Shown: positions 9,925 through 19,280 of the stretch, in pieces | Numbering within the stretch: position 1 is the first letter of the stretch | How the letters are laid out: each line of letters opens with the position of its first letter | NCBI RefSeq assembly: GCF_012650175.1 | Contig: NZ_JAAILI010000089.1 | Location: forward strand, 1 to 64,000 | Length of the DNA stretch: 64,000 bases | From: Sphingomonas sp. S2M10 | GTDB taxonomy: Bacteria > Pseudomonadota > Alphaproteobacteria > Sphingomonadales > Sphingomonadaceae | Reading direction: 5' to 3' | Notes under the pieces: model-generated | Seen by the model: the letters and a program-made list of their open reading frames with translations, nothing else | The model's database searches: none | Told to the model about the DNA's origin: nothing | Made by a program: the position numbers and the translations under genes

Positions 9925-10031
9925 GGCGTGGCGCGGCTGGGACCATCCTCAAACCCGGCAAATTTTGCCTAGTGCGCCCGCAGTCCGCGCCGCCGTCCTA
10001 TGATGTTGGGATAGCAGCGGGAGGCGTGGGC

Positions 10032-10601
10032 ATGGCATATCTGGGCAGCATGATACGGGGATCGACCGGTGGGTTTCAGCCAGCGACGCGCTACGACCCG
10101 GTGCTGGCCGAACTGCTCCGCGAGGCGATCATCGGCCCGGCGAGCTTCCACGAGATGGCCGCGATGGTGCGCTATGCCGAATCGCGCGGGCTGGGCGCGA
10201 TCCGCTTCCGTTTCGACGACGACCGCGCGCTGACCGACCCCACCCATCCGCTGCACGTCGCCTTCCTCGAGACGCTGCGCGATCCCGCGCTCGCGAGCGA
10301 CTATGCCGATCTCGGCGAGATCGCGCCGTGGCGGCACCGTGCGCTCAGAACGCGGCTGCCCTCCGACATGCTGGGGACGCGTGCCAGCCGCAAGGCGGTG
10401 CGGGCAGCCGTCCAGGCGACGGGCACCTCCTGGGAGGTCCGCGTAGCGCTGTGCGTCGCGGCGCGCATCCGATTCGGCGGCGAGGCCGAATGGTTTGGGC
10501 GCGAAGCGCAGGCGCTGTATGAAATGGGGCTTTTCACCCAAGCCCGCGCTCGGCTGGCGGCGAGTGTCGCGCGCGGTGGTGAGGCCATTGCCATCGGCTA
10601 A
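10032..10601 (+). CDS. Hypothetical protein
   Basis: A 189-residue protein that I do not recognise. There is no signal peptide or membrane segment. It is Ala/Arg-rich and looks helical, with a central FRFDDDRALTDPTHPLHVAFL stretch and a C-terminal tail with repeated Ala/Arg pairs. The start at ATG 10032 is supported by GGGAGG eight bases upstream; a longer frame from 9972 has no such site. The opposite strand holds an open frame of similar size, which I judge to be its shadow because of its poor start and its low-complexity composition. It stands alone between rnhB and ccrM. Confidence 0.7.
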   Translation: MAYLGSMIRGSTGGFQPATRYDPVLAELLREAIIGPASFHEMAAMVRYAESRGLGAIRFRFDDDRALTDPTHPLHVAFLETLRDPALASDYADLGEIAPWRHRALRTRLPSDMLGTRASRKAVRAAVQATGTSWEVRVALCVAARIRFGGEAEWFGREAQALYEMGLFTQARARLAASVARGGEAIAIG

Positions 10602-10622
10602 CCGTTTGCGGAACGTTCCAGC

Positions 10623-10705
10623 TTATCCACAGGCGGGGAAAATTTTCACAGGATTGAAACTGAGTCTTTTCGGCCACACCCACCAGCGCTTGGGCCTGTG
10701 GATAA
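10623..10705. promoter_or_regulatory. Two perfect DnaA boxes in opposite orientation
   Basis: TTATCCACA at 10623-10631 and its reverse complement TGTGGATAA at 10697-10705 both match the DnaA-box consensus TTATNCACA exactly. They flank a 65-base stretch in the gap upstream of ccrM. In Caulobacter, DnaA and GANTC methylation both take part in cell-cycle control (established knowledge). Here DnaA control of ccrM, or titration of DnaA, is inference. There is no AT-rich unwinding element, so I do not call an origin. Confidence 0.6.
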
Positions 10706-10790
10706 CTTCTTGACTCAAGATATGGCGGGTGCCGAAATGTTCCGCGCCGCCAAGCACCTGCTTCGGGTCACCACCCGGCGATCCCCCCTC

Positions 10791-10820
10791 TTGACGGAGG
10801 AGTCGCTCGGCCCCGAATAG
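10791..10820 (+). promoter_or_regulatory. Possible ccrM promoter overlapped by a GANTC site
   Basis: TTGACG at 10791-10796 and GAATAG at 10815-10820, 18 bases apart, resemble a weak housekeeping promoter. A GAGTC methylation target lies in the spacer (10800-10804). Three more GANTC sites are at 10662-10666, 10712-10716 and 10847-10851, the last touching the ccrM ATG. Promoter strength and start site cannot be judged from sequence. Confidence 0.4.
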
Positions 10821-10848
10821 GGATGCCTTTTGGGCGAAGGGGCAATGA

Positions 10849-11982
<1,134 letters not shown>

Positions 11983-12000
11983 GCCCTTCCCATCCATCCG

Positions 12001-12020
12001 CCCTCCCGCTTACGGGAGGG
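12001..12020 (+). terminator. Hairpin after ccrM
   Basis: Perfect 8-bp stem CCCTCCCG / CGGGAGGG around CTTA, 19 bases past the ccrM stop. No T-run follows, so it may be a weak or factor-dependent terminator or an mRNA 3' stabiliser. Confidence 0.4.
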
Positions 12021-12079
12021 GCAGGCGGAGGAACAGGGTAGCGCTTTCCTCAGCGGCATCCTCCCGGTAGCACGGCGCG

Positions 12080-13177
12080 ATGCTCGATCTCCCCGCCGCC
12101 GCCCGCCTGTATCTCCGCCCGATCCAGTTCGTCGACACCCCCGTCGGCCGCGATGGCGAGGTCGCGCGGCTGGCCGGCGGATTGCTCTGGTTCTCCGGCT
12201 TCGAGCTGATCGCGGTGGAGAAGGAGAAGCGGGTTCTCCAGCGCGTCGTGTCAATCGCCGAAGCCGAGGCCGATCCGCGCCTGGCCCCCCTGGCCGCGCG
12301 CATCACCGCAACCCGCCCGCCGCTGGCCCTCGGGCAGCGTACGCTGCGCTTCGACCAGCCGCAGGTCATGGCGATCCTCAACATGACGCCAGACAGTTTT
12401 TCCGACGGTGGCAAGCATCTCGGCGACGCCGCTGCCGCTGCGCAAGCGGGCGTCGACATGAGCATTGCGGGCGCGGCGATTCTCGATGTGGGCGGCGAGT
12501 CTACCCGCCCGGGTGCGCAAACGGTGTGGGAGGGAGACGAGATCGCCCGCGTCGTGCCGGTGATTGAGCGACTGGCGGCGAGCGGCGCCGCGATTTCGAT
12601 CGATACCCGCAAGGCCGCAGTGATGGAGGCCGCGCTCGCGGCGGGCGCGCATGTCGTCAACGACGTGTCGGCGCTGCTTTATGACGATCGCGCGCTGGAG
12701 GTGGTGGCGCGTGCCGGCTGCCCGGTGGTGCTGATGCACGCCGCCGATCCCAAGCACGGCGCCAAGGGGAGGGGCGCCTATCGCGACGTGCTGATCGAGG
12801 TCTATGACTGGCTCGAGGCGCGCGTCGAAGCCGCGGTCGCGGCGGGCCTCGACCGCGCCAAGATCGTGATCGATCCCGGAATCGGCTTCGGCAAGACGCT
12901 GGCGGACAATCTCGCGCTGATGAACGGACTGGCGCTGTTCCATGGCCTTGGCTGCCCGATCCTGCTCGGCGCCAGCCGCAAACGGATCGTCGGCGCGCTG
13001 TCCAACGAGGCTCCCGCGGAGCAACGCCTCGGTGGATCGCTGGCCCTCGCGCTCAAGGGCGCCGCGCTGGGCGTGCAGCTGCTGCGCGTCCACGACGTGT
13101 TCGAAAGCGTCCAGGCGCTGCGGGTGTGGCGCGGCATGCAGGATGCTGCGCTCACCGCGCCTCACGCCGCGGTCTGA
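12080..13177 (+). CDS. folP: Dihydropteroate synthase
   Basis: Joins 6-hydroxymethyl-dihydropterin diphosphate and p-aminobenzoate in folate synthesis; target of sulfonamides. The TIM-barrel signature MAILNMTPDSFSDGG is at about residues 97-111, followed by ILDVGGESTRPGA, ISIDTRKAAV, VVNDVSA, VIDPGIGFGK and LLGASRKRIVG. The protein is 365 residues. About 90 residues precede the core (from LYLRPIQFVDTP to RTLRFDQPQ), an extension seen in other alphaproteobacterial DHPS, and I do not know its role. It converges with the sigma-54 activator, their 3' ends overlapping by 16 bases. Confidence 0.95.
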   Translation: MLDLPAAARLYLRPIQFVDTPVGRDGEVARLAGGLLWFSGFELIAVEKEKRVLQRVVSIAEAEADPRLAPLAARITATRPPLALGQRTLRFDQPQVMAILNMTPDSFSDGGKHLGDAAAAAQAGVDMSIAGAAILDVGGESTRPGAQTVWEGDEIARVVPVIERLAASGAAISIDTRKAAVMEAALAAGAHVVNDVSALLYDDRALEVVARAGCPVVLMHAADPKHGAKGRGAYRDVLIEVYDWLEARVEAAVAAGLDRAKIVIDPGIGFGKTLADNLALMNGLALFHGLGCPILLGASRKRIVGALSNEAPAEQRLGGSLALALKGAALGVQLLRVHDVFESVQALRVWRGMQDAALTAPHAAV

Positions 13178-14589
13178 TCGATCCCCAATTCGCCGAGCTT
13201 GCGGTATAGCGTCGAGCGGCCGATGCCGAGGCGACGGGCGACTTCGGTCATCCGGCCCCGATAATGACCGATCGCCAGCCGGATCACGTCCGCCTCGATC
13301 TCGTCGAGCGGGCGCAGGTTGCCGTCCGGGCGGAACAGGGTGATGCCGCCCATGCCCGACTGGTTGGCGACCGGACCCGACGCCATCGGCTTGCCCTGCG
13401 CGATCTGGGCGATCTGCGGGAAGTCCTCGCGTGTCAGCCCCTCTTCGTCGCAGAGAACCGCTGCGCGAAACAACGCGTTCTGCAGCTGGCGGACATTGCC
13501 CGGCCAGTCGTAGGCGGTGAGCAGCTGCAGCGCGTCCTCGGTGATGCCGAGCTCGCGCAGGCCGGGCTGCTCGGCGATCCGCGCGAGCAGGTGGCGGACC
13601 AGCGCAGGGATATCGCCGGCGCGCTCGCGCAGAGGCGGGATCGTTACCTGGACGACGTTGAGCCGGTAATACAGGTCCTCGCGGAAACGCCCCGCTTCCA
13701 CCTCGGCGAGCAGCGGCACATTGCTGGCCGCGACCACCCGCACATCGACTTCGCGCGGATGGCGTGCGCCGAGCGGCTGGATCTCGCCGGTCTGCAGCAT
13801 ACGCAGCAACTTGACCTGCGCCTCGAGCGGCATCTCGCTCACTTCGTCGAGGAAGATGGTGCTGCCGTCGGCATCCTGGAGGCGGCCGACCTTGCGCTCG
13901 AACGCCCCGGTGAAGGCGCCTTCCTCATGGCCGAACAGCTCCGATTCGACCTGGTTGGCGGGGATCGAGCCGCAATTGACGCAGATGAGTTCCTTGCGGG
14001 CGCGCGGCGAGGCGTTGTGGATGGCTTCGGCCACGACATGTTTGCCGACGCCGCTCTCGCCTTCGATGAGCACCGGTACACGGGCTCGGGCTGCTTTGGC
14101 GGCGACGGCCAATGCGGCGCGGAATTGCGGCGCGGAACCGACGATCTCCGCGAAGCCGAGATTGGCGGTGAGCTTCTCGGTGAGCGGGCGGAGTTCGCCG
14201 GCGCTGCTGCCGCCCATCGCGCTTTCCAGTGCGGCGAGCAGCCGCTCGGAGGCGATCGGCTTCACCAGGAAGTCGCTGGCGCCCGCACGCATCGCGCCGA
14301 CGGCGGCCGCAACCGAACCGTTCGCGGCGAGCACCAGAATCGGCATGTGCGGGCGGCGCGCGCGCAGTTCGGCGATCAGAATCGCAGCATCGGCATCCGA
14401 GGCGGGATGGTCGAGCAGGATCGCGTCTACCGCCAGACCGTCCGGCGTTCCCAGCGTGGCGAGCGCGCCTTCGGCATCGTCGGCGAAGATCGTTCGCCAG
14501 CCGCGGCGCGAGGCGATCGCGGCGACCAAGCGCCGCTGTGCCGGTTCCGAATCGATCAGCAACAGAAGACGTTGCCCGTTGCGCGTCAT
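13162..14589 (-). CDS. Sigma-54-dependent response regulator, Fis-type HTH (NtrC family)
   Basis: A 475-residue activator. It has an N-terminal receiver-like domain (Asp60 in ILLDHP as the likely phosphoacceptor, Lys110), a central AAA+ domain and a C-terminal Fis-type helix-turn-helix (MTEVARRLGIGRSTLYRKL). The ATPase has Walker A GESGVGKH (177-184), the sigma-54-contacting GAFTGA loop (224-229) and Walker B STIFLDE, so it should remodel RpoN holoenzyme. The Walker A ends in His where most NtrC-like proteins have Glu. No histidine kinase is adjacent, so its input is unknown. It is divergent from the cytochrome oxidase/transhydrogenase run, with 160 bases between. Confidence 0.9.
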   Translation of the reverse strand: MTRNGQRLLLLIDSEPAQRRLVAAIASRRGWRTIFADDAEGALATLGTPDGLAVDAILLDHPASDADAAILIAELRARRPHMPILVLAANGSVAAAVGAMRAGASDFLVKPIASERLLAALESAMGGSSAGELRPLTEKLTANLGFAEIVGSAPQFRAALAVAAKAARARVPVLIEGESGVGKHVVAEAIHNASPRARKELICVNCGSIPANQVESELFGHEEGAFTGAFERKVGRLQDADGSTIFLDEVSEMPLEAQVKLLRMLQTGEIQPLGARHPREVDVRVVAASNVPLLAEVEAGRFREDLYYRLNVVQVTIPPLRERAGDIPALVRHLLARIAEQPGLRELGITEDALQLLTAYDWPGNVRQLQNALFRAAVLCDEEGLTREDFPQIAQIAQGKPMASGPVANQSGMGGITLFRPDGNLRPLDEIEADVIRLAIGHYRGRMTEVARRLGIGRSTLYRKLGELGIDQTAA

Positions 14590-14749
14590 GCCGACTCCAG
14601 TCCCAAATGTCCCGTTTCGAGCCGCATCGGTTAGACCAGATGCGTAAAGTTCGGCTTAAGCAGGGCCGAAACAGTTCTTTGGGCGGCGGGGTTGAGGGTG
14701 GCCGAAGCAGCGGTATAAGACATCGAGCACCTAGGAGAGGAGCGCATCA

Positions 14750-14887
14750 ATGGCTGAAACAGGTGAAAACGCCGGCGAGATCCAGTCGCATGTCGAGACC
14801 TTCAACGGTTTCACTGCATTGATGAAGTGGGGCACGGTGGCGGTCTTCCTCATCGCGGCGTTCGTCGTCTTCCTGATCGCCCGCTGA
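14750..14887 (+). CDS. aa3-type cytochrome c oxidase subunit IV (small bacterial form)
   Basis: A 45-residue protein with a short polar N-terminus (MAETGENAGEIQSHVETFNG) and one transmembrane helix (TVAVFLIAAFVVFLIA). This is the pattern of the tiny alphaproteobacterial subunit IV that accompanies aa3 oxidase. GGAGAGGAG sits 8 bases before the ATG. The stop is one base before the GTG start of pntAA, so it leads the transhydrogenase operon. The catalytic oxidase subunits are not in this window. Confidence 0.8.
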   Translation: MAETGENAGEIQSHVETFNGFTALMKWGTVAVFLIAAFVVFLIAR

Positions 14888-14888
14888 C

Positions 14889-16010
14889 GTGAAGATCGCG
14901 GTACTCAAGGAAGCGGCGACTGCCGAACGACGTGTCGCGGCTACGCCCGAGACCGTCAAGAAATTCATGAATTTGAAGGCTTCGGTGGCGGTGGAGACGG
15001 GCGCGGGACTTGCCGCTTCCTACGCCGATCCGGCCTATCGCGACGCGGGCGCGACCACGGGCACGCGCAGCGAGGTGCTGGCCGATGCCGACATCGTGCT
15101 GGCCGTCCAGGGCCCCGATCCCGACAGCCTGGCGGGCCTGAAGCCGGGGGCCTGGCTGGTCGCCGGGCTCAACCCGTTCGGCGAGCGGGCGCGACTCGAC
15201 CGCTATGCGGCACTGGGACTGGAAGCGCTGGCGATGGAGTTCATGCCGCGCATCACCCGCGCCCAATCGATGGACATCCTGTCGTCGCAGTCGAACCTCG
15301 CCGGCTACAAGGCGGTGCTGGATGCGGCCGCCGAATATGATCGCGCCTTCCCGATGATGATGACCGCAGCGGGCACGGTGAGCGCGGCCAAGCTGTTCGT
15401 GATGGGCGTGGGCGTCGCCGGGCTCCAGGCGATCGCCACCGCGCGCCGGCTGGGCGCGCAGGTCTCCGCCACCGACGTCCGCTCGGCGACCAAGGAGCAG
15501 ATCCTGTCGCTCGGCGCCAAGCCGATCTTCGTCGAGAATGTCGCCGGGATCGAAGGAGAGGGCTCGGGCGGCTATGCCACCGAGATGAGCGACGCCTACA
15601 AGGCCGCGCAGGCCGAGCTGGTTTCGGCACATATCGCCAAGCAGGACATCGTGATCACGACGGCGCTGATCCCCGGCCGCGCCGCGCCCCGGCTGATCAG
15701 CGACGCGCAGATCGCGACGATGCGGCCGGGCAGCGTGATCGTCGACCTGGCGGTGGAGCAGGGCGGCAATGTCGAGGGCTCGGTGCCGGGCGAGATCGTG
15801 GAGCGCCACGGCGTGCGAGTCGTCGGCCATCGCAACGTGCCGAGTCGGCTCGCTGCGGACAGCTCGGCGCTGTTCGCGCGCAACCTGTTCAACTTCCTTT
15901 CGGCATTTTGGGACAAGGAGGCGGGCAAGCCCGTGCTCGACGCGGAGATCGGCACCGCCGTGCGGGTGACGCAGGGCGGCAAGGTGGTGCACGAGAGGCT
16001 GTTGCAATGA
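14889..16010 (+). CDS. pntAA: NAD(P) transhydrogenase subunit alpha part 1
   Basis: Soluble NAD(H)-binding domain I of the proton-translocating transhydrogenase, which uses the proton gradient to make NADPH from NADH. It is 373 residues, typical of the split alphaproteobacterial form. Motifs include MKIAVLKEAATAERRVAATPE at the start, the conserved SSQSNLAGYKAVLDAA, the Rossmann loop GVGVAGLQAIATARRLGA, and GSVIVDLAVEQGGNVEGS. The GTG start is one base after the upstream stop. The expected next gene, pntAB, is displaced by about 500 bases by an inserted DUF559 gene. Confidence 0.95.
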   Translation: MKIAVLKEAATAERRVAATPETVKKFMNLKASVAVETGAGLAASYADPAYRDAGATTGTRSEVLADADIVLAVQGPDPDSLAGLKPGAWLVAGLNPFGERARLDRYAALGLEALAMEFMPRITRAQSMDILSSQSNLAGYKAVLDAAAEYDRAFPMMMTAAGTVSAAKLFVMGVGVAGLQAIATARRLGAQVSATDVRSATKEQILSLGAKPIFVENVAGIEGEGSGGYATEMSDAYKAAQAELVSAHIAKQDIVITTALIPGRAAPRLISDAQIATMRPGSVIVDLAVEQGGNVEGSVPGEIVERHGVRVVGHRNVPSRLAADSSALFARNLFNFLSAFWDKEAGKPVLDAEIGTAVRVTQGGKVVHERLLQ

Positions 16011-16507
16011 CGCCGGGGGCGCTCCCCGATCCTCCCCGGCACGGGGAGGGGGACCGCGCGCAGCGCGGTGGAGGGGGGGCGAAGCGGGCGATCCGGCCCG
16101 AAGTCGCACTAGCGCGGCGGCAGCGAAGGAAGCTCAGTCTGCCGGAAGTGCTGTTGTGGCAGCGTTTGCGCCGCAATGCGCTGGGGACTCGGGCACGCAA
16201 CCAGCATCCGGTCGGCCCCTATGTCGTGGATTTCCACGTCGCCGCCTTGCGGCTGGTGATTGAAGTGGACGGTCAGGTGCACGCTGCTCCCGCAAGGATT
16301 GCGCATGACCGCCGCAAGGATCGGCTTCGGGCCGACAACGGCTATCGAGTTGTGCGTATCAGTGCGGCGGAAATCTTGCAGGACGCGGACGCAGTAGCTT
16401 CCTCGATTGCGTCCCTTGCCGGGCTTCCCCTCCACCAGCCTGCGGCTGGTCCCCCTCCCCGTTCCGGGGAGGATCTTTCCGTGCAACCGCGCACGGATCA
16501 GGAGTAG
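16007..16507 (+). CDS. DUF559 (Vsr/PD-(D/E)XK-like) nuclease-fold protein inside the pnt operon
   Basis: A 166-residue frame whose core (about residues 40-135) fits the DUF559 family, related to very-short-patch-repair endonucleases. LSLPEVLLWQRLRRNALG is followed by NQHPVGPYVVDFHV, LRLVIEVDGQVH with the acidic catalytic positions, and NGYRVVRISAAEIL. The ends are not protein-like: the first 30 and last 30 residues are translations of two inverted-repeat arms (PPRHGEGDRAQRGGGG and HQPAAGPPPRSGED). It overlaps the pntAA stop as ATGA and ends four bases before pntAB. Function is unknown; a nuclease role is inferred from the fold only. Confidence 0.8.
   Translation: MTPGALPDPPRHGEGDRAQRGGGGAKRAIRPEVALARRQRRKLSLPEVLLWQRLRRNALGTRARNQHPVGPYVVDFHVAALRLVIEVDGQVHAAPARIAHDRRKDRLRADNGYRVVRISAAEILQDADAVASSIASLAGLPLHQPAAGPPPRSGEDLSVQPRTDQE
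16028..16079 (+). repeat. Left inverted-repeat arm flanking the DUF559 gene
   Basis: Begins GATCCTCCCCGGCACGGGGA, continues through GGGGGACC, a GC-rich mini-palindrome, and GGTGGAGGGG. It is the reverse complement of 16427-16475 apart from the variable mini-palindrome. It lies just past pntAA and is read as the N-terminus of the DUF559 frame. Confidence 0.85.
16427..16475 (-). repeat. Right inverted-repeat arm flanking the DUF559 gene
   Basis: Reverse complement of the left arm at 16028: CCCCTCCACC, a mini-palindrome (AGCCTGCGGCT), GGTCCCCCTCCCCG, then CGGGGAGGATC. It is read as the C-terminal tail of the DUF559 frame. A third copy is at 27558-27614. Confidence 0.85.
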
Positions 16508-16510
16508 ATC

Positions 16511-16804
16511 ATGGACTTCATCTCGATCCTGTCGGTCTTCGTGCTGGCGTGCTTCGTCGGCTATTATGTCGTCTGGTCGGTGACGCCGGCCCTGCACACG
16601 CCGCTGATGGCGGTGACCAACGCCATTTCCTCCGTCATCATCGTCGGCGCGCTGATCGCCAGCGCGGCGGGCAGCGTCGGCAGCGCGGGCGAGACGGCCA
16701 AATGGCTGGGGCTGCTTGCGGTGGTGCTGGCCAGCATCAACATCTTCGGGGGCTTTGCCGTGACCGCGCGGATGCTTGCGATGTACAAGAAGAAGGTTCG
16801 CTGA
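16511..16804 (+). CDS. pntAB: NAD(P) transhydrogenase subunit alpha part 2
   Basis: The small membrane part of the alpha subunit: 97 residues with three hydrophobic helices ([51 protein letters not shown]), ending in a basic AMYKKKVR. It forms part of the proton channel with PntB. It is six bases upstream of pntB. Its distance from pntAA, 500 bases, is unusual and is caused by the DUF559 insertion. Confidence 0.93.
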   Translation: MDFISILSVFVLACFVGYYVVWSVTPALHTPLMAVTNAISSVIIVGALIASAAGSVGSAGETAKWLGLLAVVLASINIFGGFAVTARMLAMYKKKVR

Positions 16805-16806
16805 GC

Positions 16807-18267
16807 ATGGAGAGCATCGCACCGCTCGCCTATCTGGTCGCAGGCGTCTGCTTCATCCTCGCGCTGCGCGGACTGTCCAGCCCCGCCACCAGCCAGCGGG
16901 GCAACCGGCTGGGCATGATCGGCATGACGATCGCGGTCGTCACCACGCTGGCCACGCATTTTCCGCACAGCAAGGGTGCAGCATCGGGCTTCGCCGTCGA
17001 TCCGCTGGTCGCGGGAGAGATCCTCGCCGCGATCCTGATCGGCGCGGTGATCGGCGTCGTCACTGCCCGGCGCATCCCGATGACGGCGATGCCGCAGCTG
17101 GTCGCCGCCTTCCATTCGCTGGTCGGCCTGGCCGCGGTGCTGGTCGCCTGCGCGGCGTTCCTCAACCCCGCGGCGTTCGGCATTGCCGATCTCGTGATCC
17201 CGCTGATCGGTGCGCCGTTCGAATCGATCCACCCGGTAAGCCGCATCGAAATGGGGCTGGGGGTCGCGATCGGTGCGATCACCTTCTCGGGATCGGTGAT
17301 CGCGTTCCTCAAGCTCAACGGCAATATGGGCGGGAAACCGATCCTGCTGCCCGCGCGCCACGTCATCAATCTCGGCCTGCTCGCCGCGATCCTGGGCCTG
17401 ATCGGCTATTTCGTGCAGGACCAGGCGCCCTGGGTGTTCTGGACGATCACGGTGCTGAGCTTCGTCATCGGCTTCCTGCTGATCATTCCGATCGGCGGCG
17501 CGGACATGCCGGTGGTCGTGTCGATGCTGAACAGCTATTCGGGCTGGGCGGCGGCGGCGATGGGCTTCACGCTGCACAACTCCGCGATGATCATCACCGG
17601 CGCCCTGGTCGGCAGCTCGGGCGCGATCCTCAGCTACATCATGTGCCGCGCGATGAACCGCAGCTTCCTCAGCGTGATCGCGGGCGGGTTCGGCGGCGAT
17701 TCCGGCGGCGGCGCGAGCGGCGCGGCGGCGGTCGACCGGCCCTGGAAGCGCGGTTCGGCCGAGGACGCGGCGTTCCTGATGAGCCAGGCCGAGCAGGTGA
17801 TCATCGTTCCCGGCTACGGCATGGCGGTGGCGCAGGCGCAGCACGTGCTGCGCGAGATGGCCGACAAGCTGAAGGCGCACGGCGTGCGGGTGAAATACGC
17901 GATCCACCCGGTCGCCGGCCGCATGCCGGGGCATATGAACGTGCTGCTCGCCGAGGCCAACGTCCCCTATGACGAGGTGTTCGAGCTGGAGGACATCAAC
18001 TCCGAATTCGCCCAGACGGATGTCGCCTTCGTCATCGGCGCCAATGACGTGACCAACCCGGCGGCCAAGACCGACAAGTCCTCGCCGATCTACGGCATGC
18101 CGATCCTCGACGTGGAAAAGGCCAAGACTGTGCTGTTCATCAAGCGGAGCATGGGCGGCGTGGGCTATGCCGGCGTGGACAACGAGGTGTTCTACCGCGA
18201 TAATACGATGATGCTGCTGGCCGATGCGAAAAAGGCGGTGGAGGAAATCGTCAAGTCGCTGGATTGA
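16807..18267 (+). CDS. pntB: NAD(P) transhydrogenase subunit beta
   Basis: A 486-residue subunit with an N-terminal membrane domain (about nine helices, residues 5-265) and the C-terminal NADP(H)-binding domain III. The latter has the motif VIIVPGYGMAVAQAQHVLREM, then YAIHPVAGRMPGHMNVLLAEANVPYD, FVIGANDVTNPAA and VLFIKRSMGGVGYAGVDN, all diagnostic. ATG 16807 was chosen because the longer open frame overlaps pntAB. It completes the enzyme with PntAA and PntAB. Confidence 0.96.
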   Translation: MESIAPLAYLVAGVCFILALRGLSSPATSQRGNRLGMIGMTIAVVTTLATHFPHSKGAASGFAVDPLVAGEILAAILIGAVIGVVTARRIPMTAMPQLVAAFHSLVGLAAVLVACAAFLNPAAFGIADLVIPLIGAPFESIHPVSRIEMGLGVAIGAITFSGSVIAFLKLNGNMGGKPILLPARHVINLGLLAAILGLIGYFVQDQAPWVFWTITVLSFVIGFLLIIPIGGADMPVVVSMLNSYSGWAAAAMGFTLHNSAMIITGALVGSSGAILSYIMCRAMNRSFLSVIAGGFGGDSGGGASGAAAVDRPWKRGSAEDAAFLMSQAEQVIIVPGYGMAVAQAQHVLREMADKLKAHGVRVKYAIHPVAGRMPGHMNVLLAEANVPYDEVFELEDINSEFAQTDVAFVIGANDVTNPAAKTDKSSPIYGMPILDVEKAKTVLFIKRSMGGVGYAGVDNEVFYRDNTMMLLADAKKAVEEIVKSLD

Positions 18268-18278
18268 GGGGTTGTTGG

Positions 18279-19154
18279 GTGGTTGGATCGATTCTGGGCG
18301 GCGCGTTCCGCCTGTTGCGGCAGCATCCGGTCTCGGTGCTGGTCTGGTCGATCCTCTACCTTGTCGGCGTCTTCGCGATCGGCCTGCTGCGAATCCTGGT
18401 TGCGCCCGCCGATCCCGGGAGCATCGCGGGCGCGATCGGCGCCGGGGTGCTCAGCCAGGGCCTGGCGATCGCGCTGGTCGCGGTGCTGATCACGGCCGCG
18501 ACACGCGCCACGCTCCACCCCTATAAGCGCGGCGCCTGCTATTTGCGGCTGGGCGCCAATGAAGCGCGGGTGTTCGCCCTGCTCGCCATGCTGACGATCG
18601 CGAGCATGGTGCTGGCCTTCCTGCTGACCCTGACCAACGGTTTCCTGCTGTCGCTGTCCAGCCTGGTGCTGCCCGTCGCCGCGGCGCACTGGATCGCCGC
18701 CGGACTGGTGCTGGCGGAGCTGGCGGCCCTGGTGTTCGTGCAGGTGCGGCTTTCGATCGCCCTGCCGCTGACCTATCTCTACGAGGCGATCACCGTGGAC
18801 GAGGCCTGGGCGCAGTCGCGCGGCCATTTCTGGTCGATCTTCGGCGCCTTCGCGGCGCTGGCGCTGCTGCTGGCGCTGGCAGGCCTCGCGCTGCTGGCGG
18901 TCTTCTTCCTGCCCGTGCTGACCACGCTGGTGCAGGCCGGCATCAACGGCCGTGCGCTGGCGGAAACCCTGCTGATGATCGTCGTCGCCGCCAAGAACTT
19001 GCCGGCGGCGTCGCAGCTGATCCTGGTATCGGCCATGCTCGCGCTGACGGCCTTGAGCTTCGTTCTCGCAACCGCGACGCTTGCCAGCGCGGCGAGAACC
19101 ATGCTGGGATTGAAGGATGGCCAGATCGAGGATTTGCGGCGCCGGCGCGGTTAG
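18279..19154 (+). CDS. Multi-pass membrane protein of unknown function
   Basis: A 291-residue protein with six or seven long hydrophobic segments. It starts from GTG 18279, preceded by GAGGGG seven bases upstream; a TTG at 18264 would overlap the pntB stop. An amphipathic segment (RLLRQHPVSVLVWSILYL) opens the protein, and a cytoplasmic-looking loop, YLYEAITVDEAWAQSRGHFW, lies in the middle. The layout resembles glycerophosphodiester phosphodiesterase membrane-domain-like proteins, but I see no catalytic motif. It follows pntB by 11 bases and may be co-transcribed. Confidence 0.75.
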   Translation: MVGSILGGAFRLLRQHPVSVLVWSILYLVGVFAIGLLRILVAPADPGSIAGAIGAGVLSQGLAIALVAVLITAATRATLHPYKRGACYLRLGANEARVFALLAMLTIASMVLAFLLTLTNGFLLSLSSLVLPVAAAHWIAAGLVLAELAALVFVQVRLSIALPLTYLYEAITVDEAWAQSRGHFWSIFGAFAALALLLALAGLALLAVFFLPVLTTLVQAGINGRALAETLLMIVVAAKNLPAASQLILVSAMLALTALSFVLATATLASAARTMLGLKDGQIEDLRRRRG

Positions 19155-19166
19155 TTCCGGTCTATT

Positions 19167-19246
19167 GACTCCACTCTGGAGAGACTCCGCGAACGCGCTG
19201 CCAAATTCCTCCGAATTGGAGTAAGACAGACTCCGCCATTTCGGAG
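19167..19246 (+). promoter_or_regulatory. Three CTCC/GGAG inverted repeats interleaved with three GANTC sites
   Basis: CTCC-N5-GGAG at 19169-19181 and 19209-19221, and CTCCG-N6-CGGAG at 19231-19246, lie 35-112 bases before the next start codon. GACTC sites at 19167, 19183 and 19229 overlap or adjoin them. The arrangement looks like an operator set for the downstream winged-helix regulator (autoregulation inferred), possibly methylation-sensitive. Confidence 0.45.
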
Positions 19247-19280
19247 CGACACGGCATCTTCGGGGAACAGATGTCGAACC

